DNA of 64,000 nt from Buchnera aphidicola str. G002 (Myzus persicae). Lineage in GTDB: Bacteria; Pseudomonadota; Gammaproteobacteria; Enterobacterales; Enterobacteriaceae. The stretch covers positions 434,001 to 498,000 of the forward strand of contig NZ_CP002701.1 of NCBI RefSeq assembly GCF_000521565.1, in the 5' to 3' direction. Shown in pieces: positions 1 to 7,802 of the stretch; position 1 is the first letter of the stretch, and every line of letters begins with the position of its first letter. The notes below the pieces were generated by a model, which saw nothing but the letters and a program-made list of their open reading frames with translations, ran no database searches and was not told the DNA's origin. The position numbers were made by a program, and so were the translations under genes.

Positions 1-1071
1 ATTGCACCACCCGCTATCATATTAGTCATCGGATTACAAGGAGCAGGAAAAACAACTACTTTAGCAAAATTAGCTAAATGGATACGAGATAAACATAAGA
101 AAAAAATATTAGTTGTATCTACTGATATTTATCGTGCAGCTGCTATTAAACAACTTGAAATTCTATCACAGCAAATTCAAATAGATTTTTTTTCATCAAA
201 CACAAATGAAAAACCAATAGAGATCACTGAAAAAGCGATAAAATATACAAAATTAAAATTATATGATGTTTTATTGATTGATACTGCAGGACGCTTACAT
301 ATTGATGAAAAAATGATGAATGAAATTAATCAAATACAAAATTTATCAAAACCTATTGAAACATTATTAATAGTAGATTCTATGATGGGTCAAGATGCAA
401 TAAATATGTCAAAAATATTTAATAATAAACTATTTATATCTGGTATAGTATTAACAAAAACAGATAGTGATTCTAGAAGCGGAATTGCTTTATCTATGCG
501 ATATATCACAGGAAAACCAATTAAATTCATTGGAACAGGAGAAAAAATAACAGATTTGGAAGCATTTTCTCCTGAAAGAATTTCTGATAGAATCTTAGGA
601 ATGAATGATGTCATATCTCTGATTGAAGATATTGAAGAAAAAGTTGATCAATCTCAAGTTCAAAAACTCACAAAAAAGTTAAAAAAAGGTCATAATTTTA
701 ACTTAAATGATTTTTTAATACAAATTAAACAAATAAAAAAAATAGGAGGATTAAACTATTTTATTAATAAATTTTCTATGAATAATATATTATCTAATAA
801 TATATCATTGCTAAATTCAGATAAAAATACATTAAAAAAAATAGAAGCAATAATATCTTCAATGACACCTAAAGAAAGAGAAAAACCAATAATTATAAAA
901 GGATCTAGAAAACGTAGAATTGCTTTAGGTTCTGGAACAAAAATACAAGATGTCAATAAATTATTAAAAAATTTTGATGATATACAAAGAATTATGAAAA
1001 AAATAAAAACTGGAGGAATATCAAAAGTGATGAGAGGAATAAAAAATATATTACCTAAAAATTTTTCATAA
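1..1071 (+). CDS. ffh: Signal recognition particle GTPase Ffh (5' end outside window)
   Basis: Ffh binds 4.5S RNA and delivers signal-sequence-bearing ribosomes to FtsY at the inner membrane. The reading frame is open from base 1, so the N domain (about 100 residues compared with the 453-residue E. coli protein) lies upstream of the window; 356 residues are visible. The P-loop GLQGAGKTTT is at visible residues 11-20 and DTAGR at 94-98, followed by the TKTDSD guanine-specificity region. The C-terminal M domain, rich in methionine and lysine, carries the RNA-binding stretch with GSRKRR and GSGT. The protein ends in a poorly conserved short tail. A ribosomal protein operon follows, as in E. coli. 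Identity is very secure; only the upstream end is missing. Confidence 0.97.
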   Translation: MAPPAIILVIGLQGAGKTTTLAKLAKWIRDKHKKKILVVSTDIYRAAAIKQLEILSQQIQIDFFSSNTNEKPIEITEKAIKYTKLKLYDVLLIDTAGRLHIDEKMMNEINQIQNLSKPIETLLIVDSMMGQDAINMSKIFNNKLFISGIVLTKTDSDSRSGIALSMRYITGKPIKFIGTGEKITDLEAFSPERISDRILGMNDVISLIEDIEEKVDQSQVQKLTKKLKKGHNFNLNDFLIQIKQIKKIGGLNYFINKFSMNNILSNNISLLNSDKNTLKKIEAIISSMTPKEREKPIIIKGSRKRRIALGSGTKIQDVNKLLKNFDDIQRIMKKIKTGGISKVMRGIKNILPKNFS

Positions 1072-1073
1072 AT

Positions 1074-1120
1074 AAAATTACATACATAAAATATTAAAAA
1101 ATATTTTTATATGTAATTTT
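1074..1120 (+). terminator. AT-rich hairpin after ffh
   Basis: A perfect 11-bp inverted repeat, AAAATTACATA at 1074-1084 and TATGTAATTTT at 1110-1120, begins 3 bases after the ffh stop codon. The right arm ends in four T. It probably ends the ffh transcript before the rpsP operon. The stem contains few G-C pairs, so terminator strength is uncertain. Confidence 0.45.
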
Positions 1121-1182
1121 ATCCAAAAATAAAATTCAGTTTCATGATATTTCTATTAAATAAATTTAAAGAAGATAAATAT

Positions 1183-1437
1183 ATGGTAAAAATTCGTTTA
1201 GCTCGATATGGAACAAAAAAACGTCCTTTTTATAAGTTAGTAGTAGCTGATAGTCGTTGTCCTAGAGATGGTCGTTTTATTGAGCGTGTAGGCCATTTTA
1301 ATCCCATTTCCAAAGGAAAAACGCATGATCTCAAGGTTAACTTAGATCGTATTAAATATTGGAAAGAAAAAGGAGCTAAAATATCAAAAAGAACACAAAA
1401 AATAATAAAATTATCTGATAAAGAGGTCATATTATAA
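1183..1437 (+). CDS. rpsP: 30S ribosomal protein S16
   Basis: S16 is a small-subunit protein needed for 30S assembly. The protein reads [17 protein letters not shown] at its start and gives 84 residues, against 82 in E. coli. An in-frame ATG exists 13 codons upstream at 1144, but the conserved N-terminus of S16 begins at 1183 and a purine-rich GAAG lies just before it, so 1183 is chosen. It is the first gene of the rpsP-rimM-trmD-rplS group, in the same order as in E. coli. All conserved basic residues that contact 16S rRNA appear present. Confidence 0.95.
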   Translation: MVKIRLARYGTKKRPFYKLVVADSRCPRDGRFIERVGHFNPISKGKTHDLKVNLDRIKYWKEKGAKISKRTQKIIKLSDKEVIL

Positions 1438-1466
1438 TTATTAGTATAAAGAAACCAATTGCACCA

Positions 1467-1958
1467 TTGTTAATAGGAAAAGTAGGAAAAGCTTATGGAA
1501 TACTAGGCTGGATGACTATTTTTTCTTTTACAGAAGAAAAAGAAAAAATATTTAATTATCAACCATGGTTTTTTTTTAAAAAAAAATGGTTAAAAGTTCA
1601 ACTTAATAAGTGGAAAAAACATAATAAGAATTTTATTATTCATATCAAAGGTATTTCTAATCGATCAGAAGCTAGAGAACTAACTAATTCAGATATTATA
1701 ATTAATAAAGATGTATTGCCTGTATTAAAAAAAAATGAATATTATTGGAATGATATTATCAACTATAAAGTGTTTAATTTAAACCAAATTTATTTAGGTA
1801 GAGTTATTAATTTAATACGTACAAAACATAATGATATTTTAATAGTCGAAAATTCATTAAAAACATTAAAAAAAAATATTTTTATTCCATTCATCGATAA
1901 AAAAATCATCAAAAATATAAATACCAATTATAAATTTATAACAGTTCAATGGAACTAA
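1467..1958 (+). CDS. rimM: Ribosome maturation factor RimM
   Basis: RimM binds ribosomal protein S19 and helps mature the 30S head. Features seen include a RimM N-domain with GKVGKAYGILGW, a YQPWFFF region and a PRC-barrel-like C-terminal half with YYWNDI. The first standard initiator is TTG at 1467, giving 163 residues against about 182 in E. coli. Recognisable homology (PIAPLLIGK, matching E. coli PVDPIVLGK) extends upstream in frame without an ATG, GTG or TTG. The sequence GAGG at 1424-1427 would suit initiation at an ATT codon at 1437 or 1440, so the true start may be non-AUG and earlier. It lies between rpsP and trmD, 29 bases after rpsP if TTG is used. Confidence 0.9.
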   Translation: MLIGKVGKAYGILGWMTIFSFTEEKEKIFNYQPWFFFKKKWLKVQLNKWKKHNKNFIIHIKGISNRSEARELTNSDIIINKDVLPVLKKNEYYWNDIINYKVFNLNQIYLGRVINLIRTKHNDILIVENSLKTLKKNIFIPFIDKKIIKNINTNYKFITVQWN

Positions 1959-1972
1959 ATTATCTATTCTAA

Positions 1973-2734
1973 ATGAAAAACAAATATGATAAAACTTTAA
2001 TATGGTTTAAAATTATTACTATTTTTCCGGAAATGTTTCGTGCTATTACTGATTATGGCGTCATTGGAAAAGCGATCAAAAAAAACATTATTAACATTGA
2101 TTTTTTAAATCCCAGAAATTTTACTAATAATAAGTATAGATCTATAGATGACCGTCCTTATGGAGGAGGACCAGGTATGTTGATGAGTGTCGAACCATTA
2201 TATTTATCTATTCAACATGCTAAATCTACATTAAAAGATGCTTTTGTAATTTACTTATCTCCTCAAGGAAAACAATTAGAACAAAATTGTATACAAAAAT
2301 TAATTGATAAAAAAAAAATTATACTTATATGTGGCCGATATGAAGGAATAGATCAAAGAATTATTGACAGCCAAGTTAATGAAGAATGGTCAATTGGAAA
2401 TTATATACTTACTGGAGGAGAACTTGCTGCTATGATTATGATTGATTCAATTTCTAGATTAATTCCAGGTGTTATCAAAAAAAAACAATCATTAGAACAA
2501 GATTCTTTTTCTAATAATTTACTTGATTATCCAAATTATACTCGACCAAGAATAATTTATAATATGTCTGTTCCTAAAATATTGTTATCTGGAAATCATG
2601 ATAAAATTCGACTTTGGCGTTTAAAACAGTCACTAGGAAACACTTGGATCAAACGACCTGATCTTTTAAAAAAAAATTTTTTAACTAAAGAAGAAACAAT
2701 ACTATTAAATGAATTCAAAAAAAAACATAAATAA
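1973..2734 (+). CDS. trmD: tRNA (guanine-37-N1)-methyltransferase
   Basis: TrmD methylates G37 of tRNAs reading CUN, CCN and CGG codons using S-adenosylmethionine, which prevents +1 frameshifting. The protein has 253 residues (E. coli 255). It shows the SPOUT trefoil-knot motifs: DDRPYGGGPGMLM, the SAM-binding segment LSPQGK, CGRYEGIDQR and EEWSIGNYILTGGE. The chosen ATG gives about nine more N-terminal residues than E. coli before the conserved FKIITIFPEMFR; no closer in-frame ATG is present. It sits 14 bases after rimM and 40 bases before rplS. Confidence 0.95.
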   Translation: MKNKYDKTLIWFKIITIFPEMFRAITDYGVIGKAIKKNIINIDFLNPRNFTNNKYRSIDDRPYGGGPGMLMSVEPLYLSIQHAKSTLKDAFVIYLSPQGKQLEQNCIQKLIDKKKIILICGRYEGIDQRIIDSQVNEEWSIGNYILTGGELAAMIMIDSISRLIPGVIKKKQSLEQDSFSNNLLDYPNYTRPRIIYNMSVPKILLSGNHDKIRLWRLKQSLGNTWIKRPDLLKKNFLTKEETILLNEFKKKHK

Positions 2735-2774
2735 TTATTTATTTCTTCAGTTATCTGATTTTTAGGAGTAATAT

Positions 2775-3122
2775 ATGCCCAATATAATTCAAGAAATAGA
2801 AAAAAAACAACTAAAAAAAAATATACCTATTTTTAGACCCGGAGATACTGCAGAAGTTAAAGTATGGGTTGTCGAAGGTTCTAAAAAACGTCTTCAATCT
2901 TTTGAAGGAATAGTCATAGCAATAAAAAATCGTTGTTTAAATTCATCTTTTACAGTACGTAAAATATCTAATGGAGAAGGTGTAGAGCGTGTTTTTCAAA
3001 CGCATTCTCGTGGTATTGAAGAAATTATCATAAAAAGAAAAGGTCTAGTTAGAAAAGCAAAATTATACTATTTAAGAACACGAACAGGTAAAGCTGCGCG
3101 TATTAAAGAAAAAATTAACTAA
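2775..3122 (+). CDS. rplS: 50S ribosomal protein L19
   Basis: L19 sits at the interface of the 30S and 50S subunits. The product is 115 residues, the same as E. coli, with [15 protein letters not shown] near the start and the basic end [11 protein letters not shown] clear Shine-Dalgarno AGGAG lies 6 bases before the ATG. It is the last gene of the ribosomal operon and is followed by a hairpin, which marks the end of the transcription unit facing the convergent tldD. Confidence 0.97.
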   Translation: MPNIIQEIEKKQLKKNIPIFRPGDTAEVKVWVVEGSKKRLQSFEGIVIAIKNRCLNSSFTVRKISNGEGVERVFQTHSRGIEEIIIKRKGLVRKAKLYYLRTRTGKAARIKEKIN

Positions 3123-3143
3123 CATTAATGAAATAACTTTCGC

Positions 3144-3173
3144 ATGCAGTCATGACATATTTCTTGACTGCAT
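3144..3173. terminator. Hairpin between convergent rplS and tldD
   Basis: A perfect 9-bp stem (ATGCAGTCA at 3144-3152, TGACTGCAT at 3165-3173) with a 12-base loop is followed on the plus strand by T-rich TATTCTTT. It lies between the convergent ends of rplS and tldD and probably terminates rplS; a tldD terminator role is possible. Confidence 0.65.
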
Positions 3174-3225
3174 TATTCTTTATAAGATTTTAACAAAATT
3201 ATTAAAAAATTTTCTCTTGTAAAAA

Positions 3226-4680
3226 TTAAACAGTTGTTCCGCCTACAGTTAAACTATCTAATTTTATAGATGGCTGTCCAATTCCCACCGGAATATTTTG
3301 ACCATCTTTACCACAAAATCCCATTCCTTGATCCATTTTTAAATCATCACCCACCATGGATATTTTTTTCATAACTTCTAAACCAGATCCTATTAATGTT
3401 ATATTTTTAATTGGTGTAGAAATTTTTCCTTTCTTAATTAAATAGGCCTCAGAAGTAGAAAATACAAAATTTCCAGAAGTAATGTCCACTTGACCTCCAG
3501 AAAAATTTATAGCATATATTCCATAGTCAACACTGTTAATTATATCATCTATTTTAGACTTACCAGATAACATATAGGTATTAGTCATTCTAGGAATAGG
3601 TAAATATGAGTAAGATTCACGACGTCCATTCCCAGTAGACTGAGTTCCCATCAAACGTGCATTGAGTTTATCTTGCATATATTTTTTTAAGATTCCGTCT
3701 TCAATTAAAATATTATACTGACCAGGAGTACCTTCATCATCAATACTTAAGGATCCGCGTTGATCTTTTATGGTTCCGTCATCAATAATAGTACATAATT
3801 CAGATGCAACTTTTTTCCCAATCATATTAGTAAATATTGATGTTCCTCTTCTATTAAAATCACCTTCCAAGCCGTGTCCAACCGCTTCATGCAATAAAAC
3901 ACCTGGCCATCCAGGACCTAAAACTACTGGAAAAGTTCCTGAAGGAGCTTCTTTTGAAGATAAGTTTAATAAAGCTATACGGACTGCTTCTCTTGACCAA
4001 TAATCAATCCTAATCTCTTTTGAAAAATCATCTTTTTTTAGAAAAAAACTATAATCAGTGCGATTTCCTCCACCACTTCGTCCTTTTTCTCTTCTTCCAT
4101 GATCTTCAACTATTACACTAACAGAGAAATGAACTAAAGGTCTGATATCAGTTGCTAAATCTCCATCAGTAGAAGCTATTAATATTTGTTCATAAGAACC
4201 TGTTAAAGTTGCGTTGACTTCTATTACACGATGATCAACACTACGTGCTATATGATCTGCTCTATATAATAAATCACTTTTTTCTCTGTAAGAGAACATT
4301 TCTAAAGGATTTTTAAAATTATAAAATGGTTTTATTTTTTTTTCGAGTAATATTTTTGTCTTTACTTTTTCTTTAATAGAAATAAAACTGCCTGCTACGT
4401 TGATACTTTTTCTTAGAGAATCTATCGATATTTGATCTGCATATGCGAATCCTGTTGTTTGTCCTTGTATAGCTCTAACACCTACCCCTTGATCTGCATG
4501 ATAATTACCTTCTTTTATAATTCTATTTTCTAATGACCAAGATTCATGAAGATTAGATTGAAAGTATAGATCTGCATAATCTAACTTACGTGTACATAAT
4601 TCTTCTAAAGAGACGAAAAGATCTTGATGATTTATTTTATTAGTAGTTAATAAAGCTTCAGTAACTAATTCAAATGTCAT
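3226..4680 (-). CDS. tldD: Metalloprotease TldD
   Basis: TldD works with TldE (PmbA) as a zinc-dependent peptidase; in E. coli the pair is known from microcin B17 maturation and CcdA degradation. The product has 484 residues against 481. The metal-binding helix HEAVGH is at residues 264-269, in a glycine-rich core ([23 protein letters not shown] region). The glycine-rich C-terminus ends in LTVGGTTV. Alignment is collinear across the whole length, so the gene looks intact. It stands alone here between rplS and aroQ. The in vivo substrate in a symbiont is unknown. Confidence 0.95.
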   Translation of the reverse strand: MTFELVTEALLTTNKINHQDLFVSLEELCTRKLDYADLYFQSNLHESWSLENRIIKEGNYHADQGVGVRAIQGQTTGFAYADQISIDSLRKSINVAGSFISIKEKVKTKILLEKKIKPFYNFKNPLEMFSYREKSDLLYRADHIARSVDHRVIEVNATLTGSYEQILIASTDGDLATDIRPLVHFSVSVIVEDHGRREKGRSGGGNRTDYSFFLKKDDFSKEIRIDYWSREAVRIALLNLSSKEAPSGTFPVVLGPGWPGVLLHEAVGHGLEGDFNRRGTSIFTNMIGKKVASELCTIIDDGTIKDQRGSLSIDDEGTPGQYNILIEDGILKKYMQDKLNARLMGTQSTGNGRRESYSYLPIPRMTNTYMLSGKSKIDDIINSVDYGIYAINFSGGQVDITSGNFVFSTSEAYLIKKGKISTPIKNITLIGSGLEVMKKISMVGDDLKMDQGMGFCGKDGQNIPVGIGQPSIKLDSLTVGGTTV

Positions 4681-4763
4681 TTAAACTCGCTTAATATATA
4701 ATAATTTTATGGAAATTTATTATAAAAGATAAAATATAAAATAAAAATATTTTTTATAAAAAA

Positions 4764-4772
4764 TGCTATAAT
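4764..4772 (+). promoter_or_regulatory. Extended -10 promoter candidate for aroQ
   Basis: TGCTATAAT, a perfect extended -10 element, begins 46 bases before the aroQ ATG. No convincing -35 hexamer is visible 16-18 bases upstream, which extended -10 promoters do not strictly need. AT-rich background makes chance matches common, so this is a moderate call. Confidence 0.4.
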
Positions 4773-4809
4773 TTATTTAAAAAGATAATTGTTTAAAAAG
4801 AGATTAAAT

Positions 4810-5253
4810 ATGAAAAATATTAAAAATGTATTAGTAATCAATGGACCGAATTTAAATCTTTTAGGAACAAGAGAAACTAAATTTTATGGCAACATTAGTT
4901 TAACTCATTTAATCAACGATTTACAAATAAAAGCTAAAAAGCTTAATATGACATTAGATCATGTACAGTCAAATGCAGAACATGTTTTAATTGATACAAT
5001 TCACAATTCAAAAGATAATGTTCATTATATTATCATTAATCCAGCAGCATTTACACATACTAGCATAGCGATAAGAGATGCTTTGATCGGAGTTAATATT
5101 CCTTTTATTGAAGTTCATATTTCAAATATTTATTCTAGAGAAGATTTTCGTTCTCATTCTTGGTTATCAGATATTTCTCAAGGTGTAATTTGTGGACTAG
5201 GACTTGATGGTTACTATTGGGCATTAAAAACCATATCAAATAGACTAATCTGA
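4810..5253 (+). CDS. aroQ: 3-dehydroquinate dehydratase, type II
   Basis: AroQ removes water from 3-dehydroquinate to give 3-dehydroshikimate, the third step of the shikimate pathway to aromatic amino acids. The 147-residue protein has the type II signature: [12 protein letters not shown] (with the active-site lid Arg/Tyr region), the NPAAFTHTS segment, and [14 protein letters not shown] with the catalytic His. A TTG at 4789 would extend it by seven residues, but the ATG at 4810 with a purine-rich AAAGAG upstream fits the family start. E. coli K-12 uses the unrelated type I enzyme (aroD), so this is a family difference from E. coli. It probably supplies the aromatic amino acid pathway feeding the host. 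Confidence 0.95.
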   Translation: MKNIKNVLVINGPNLNLLGTRETKFYGNISLTHLINDLQIKAKKLNMTLDHVQSNAEHVLIDTIHNSKDNVHYIIINPAAFTHTSIAIRDALIGVNIPFIEVHISNIYSREDFRSHSWLSDISQGVICGLGLDGYYWALKTISNRLI

Positions 5254-5320
5254 TTTCTATAAAAATAAAAGATGATATGAACTAAAAAACTATATTTTAT
5301 ATATTACATAACAAAATTTT

Positions 5321-5357
5321 TTGCACTCTCTCGATTTTTAAAAAATAGAAAGTGCAA
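5321..5357. terminator. Hairpin between convergent aroQ and fis
   Basis: TTGCACT (5321-5327) pairs with AGTGCAA (5351-5357) and the stem continues after one mismatch with TCT/AGA. Both flanks are rich in A or T, including AAAATTTT on the fis-facing side. Its position between two convergent stop codons supports a terminator serving both genes. Confidence 0.6.
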
Positions 5358-5367
5358 TAAAATAAAG

Positions 5368-5664
5368 TTAGTTCATACCATATTTTTTTAATTTTTTTCG
5401 TAATGTACTTCGATTAATCCCCATCATTAAAGCTGCACGTGTCTGATTTCCTCGAGTATGTTGCATAATCATGTCTAATAATGGTTGTTCTAATTCAGAT
5501 AAAGCTAATGAATATAAATTATCAATATTTTTTCCATTTAAATTTAATAAAAAATGTTTTAAAGATTGTCTAACTGATTCACGTAAAGGTTTCTTTATAA
5601 TTTTATTTTGAGAACTTATACTAGATACAACAAAAAATTCAGTATTTAAGGTTTCTTCTAACAT
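5368..5664 (-). CDS. fis: Nucleoid-associated DNA-binding protein Fis
   Basis: Fis is a DNA-bending nucleoid protein that activates rRNA promoters and helps site-specific recombination and replication initiation. The product has 98 residues, identical in length to E. coli Fis. The C-terminal helix-turn-helix ([23 protein letters not shown] within the last 30 residues) is nearly unchanged, while the N-terminal beta-hairpin arm is more divergent. In E. coli fis is the second gene after dusB; here dusB is absent and fis has its own short upstream region. It is one of the few transcription-related proteins in the window. Confidence 0.96.
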   Translation of the reverse strand: MLEETLNTEFFVVSSISSQNKIIKKPLRESVRQSLKHFLLNLNGKNIDNLYSLALSELEQPLLDMIMQHTRGNQTRAALMMGINRSTLRKKLKKYGMN

Positions 5665-5790
5665 AGTACTATCAACTCTTTATTATTTTATAATGTCTCT
5701 ATTTAAAAAAAGAATATATTTTTTAAACTTTTTTATTAAGATAAATAATATGTTTTATTAAAAATAAATACAATAAATAAAACAAATTTG

Positions 5791-6738
5791 TTATATATTT
5801 GTAATATATGTTAGAAGTTCTTTTATATCTTCAGGAAGAGGTACTGACCAAGACATTAAGTTTTTAGTAATAGGATGATGAAAAGAAATATGAGTAGCAT
5901 GTAATGCCTGACGCGGAAATTGAACTATTTTATTTATATTTTTATTTTTTATATTATCAATCTTCTGGTTCATTCCACCATAAATAGGATCGCCAACTAA
6001 CGGATGTCTAATATGTAACATGTGTACACGAATCTGATGTGTACGTCCTGTTTCTAATCTTATCGTTATATGCGTATGAAATCTAAAACGATTTATTATT
6101 TTATAATGAGTAATAGATTTTTTACCTAAACTATGTACCATCATACATGTTCTTTTAACATTATGACGTATTATGGGAGCATTGATAGTACCACCTGAAA
6201 TCATATTTCCTTTTACGATGCCTTGATATTTTCGAGTAATCTTTCTTTTTTTCAATAATTTTAACAAATAATTATAAGATATCAAATTTTTTGCAATTAC
6301 CATTAAGCCACTGGTATCTTTATCTAAACGATGTACAATGCCTGCACGAGGCAAATGCTGAATATTTTGATAACGATATAATAATGCATTTAAAATAGTT
6401 CCTTTATGATTCCCCGCACCAGGATGAACGACTAAACCAGCAGGTTTATTAATAATAATTATGTCACAATCTTCGTAAATAATATTTAAAGAAATATTTT
6501 CAGCTAAATGAAGAAAAAGTTCTTTCGAATCGGGATAAATACTAATAATTTCTCCTCCGAATATTTTTTTATCAGGCTGATTAATTATATTTTTATCAAC
6601 AAATACTTTATTTTTAAGAATTAACTGTTTTAAATAAGAACGAGAATATTGCTTGAACAAATGAGTTAATACTTGATCTAATCTTTTTCCTGATAAAGCA
6701 ATAGAAGATACAATCGTACTTAATTCTATTTTTTTCAA
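5791..6738 (-). CDS. rluD: 23S rRNA pseudouridine synthase RluD
   Basis: RluD makes pseudouridines 1911, 1915 and 1917 in helix 69 of 23S rRNA, at the decoding bridge. The protein has 315 residues (E. coli 326). It has an N-terminal S4 RNA-binding domain (SGKRLDQVLTHLF onward) and the catalytic motif HRLDKDTSG with the nucleophilic Asp, then the conserved RTHQIRVHM. The only loss compared with E. coli is a short C-terminal tail. It is divergent from bamD, an arrangement also found in E. coli. Confidence 0.95.
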   Translation of the reverse strand: MKKIELSTIVSSIALSGKRLDQVLTHLFKQYSRSYLKQLILKNKVFVDKNIINQPDKKIFGGEIISIYPDSKELFLHLAENISLNIIYEDCDIIIINKPAGLVVHPGAGNHKGTILNALLYRYQNIQHLPRAGIVHRLDKDTSGLMVIAKNLISYNYLLKLLKKRKITRKYQGIVKGNMISGGTINAPIIRHNVKRTCMMVHSLGKKSITHYKIINRFRFHTHITIRLETGRTHQIRVHMLHIRHPLVGDPIYGGMNQKIDNIKNKNINKIVQFPRQALHATHISFHHPITKNLMSWSVPLPEDIKELLTYITNI

Positions 6739-6860
6739 TAAAATTATCCTTTTGATAGATAAATAAATATTTTTTTGTTAATCAAACCGAATCCTTAATT
6801 AATAGAAAATATGATATTCTATTCATCACCAAACAAAAAATATTCTGAATAAAAAATTTT

Positions 6861-7616
6861 ATGAATTTCAATAAAAAATTCCAAATAAAAAAAAATAATA
6901 TCATATGCATTTTTTTAATTATATGTTTAAACTTTACAGTATGCTGTAAATCTTCAAATAATGATTTTTTTATAAAGACATATAATGTTTATAAAAAAGC
7001 TCAAAAAAAATTAAAAGAAAAAAATTTTAATGATGCAATTTTCATATTAGAAAAATTAAAAAAAAACCATATGACTTATTTTATTCATGACAAAATTCAA
7101 ATAAATTTAATTTATGCTTATTACAAAAATTGCAATTTCAATACAGCTCAAAAAAATATAGAAGAATTTCTACGTATTTATCCAAATCATCCAAATATGG
7201 ATTATATTATATATATGCAGTGCTTAATTAAAATGGCTATGGATAAAAATATATTTTTTCAAGAATGGCTTATTAATTATCATAAAAACGATACTTATTA
7301 TGCTATAAGTGCATTTTTCGAATTAAAAAATTTTATTTATCAATATCCAAAAAGCTTTTATGTTATCAATGCAAAGAAACATTTAATATATTTAAAATAT
7401 CGTCTTTCAGAACATGATCTTAAAATATTAAAATTTTATTTCTTGCATAAAGAATATGTAGCTGTTGTCAATAGAGGTGAAGAAATGATTCAGAAATATT
7501 CTGAAACACCAGCTGCAAGAAAAGCTCTTGTATATATGAAAAAATCTTATATTGCATTAAGAATTTTTCAAACAGCTGAGAAAATATCAAAAATAATCTC
7601 ATTAAATAAAATCTAA
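6861..7616 (+). CDS. bamD: Outer membrane assembly factor BamD
   Basis: BamD is the essential lipoprotein of the BAM complex, which folds beta-barrel proteins into the outer membrane together with BamA. The 251-residue product (E. coli 245) has a lysine-rich start and a hydrophobic signal segment (residues 14-28). TPR-like helices follow, with AYYKNCNFNTAQ, YPNHPNMDYIIYM and YVAVVNRGEEM, which match E. coli closely. Two adjacent cysteines at 28-29 occupy the lipobox position but the preceding residues (FTVCC) do not fit the usual L-A/S-G/A-C pattern. Identity is firm from sequence and from its divergent position next to rluD. Confidence 0.92.
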   Translation: MNFNKKFQIKKNNIICIFLIICLNFTVCCKSSNNDFFIKTYNVYKKAQKKLKEKNFNDAIFILEKLKKNHMTYFIHDKIQINLIYAYYKNCNFNTAQKNIEEFLRIYPNHPNMDYIIYMQCLIKMAMDKNIFFQEWLINYHKNDTYYAISAFFELKNFIYQYPKSFYVINAKKHLIYLKYRLSEHDLKILKFYFLHKEYVAVVNRGEEMIQKYSETPAARKALVYMKKSYIALRIFQTAEKISKIISLNKI

Positions 7617-7710
7617 AATATTTAAAACTAAATAAAAATATCTAATTATAATATATAATATGAAAATATTAATTAAGCAAAATATTTTTTAAATTTTTAG
7701 GGAATAAAAA

Positions 7711-7746
7711 AAATTTAATCACTTTTATAAATTTAATCACTTTTAT
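7711..7746 (+). repeat. 18-bp perfect tandem duplication upstream of alaS
   Basis: The 18-base unit AAATTTAATCACTTTTAT occurs twice head to tail at 7711-7728 and 7729-7746 without mismatch. It lies 56 bases before the alaS start, in the bamD-alaS gap. Perfect identity suggests a recent slippage or unequal-copy event. Any effect on alaS transcription is unknown. Confidence 0.85.
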
Positions 7747-7802
7747 TTTAATAAAATATTATGTTGTTAAAATTTGTATTAATAAAATTAATAAGAATCA
7801 TT

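Noticed and set aside
7761..7802. 14-codon N-terminal extension of alaS
   Set aside because: The conserved AlaRS N-terminus begins at 7803; the extension lacks homology.
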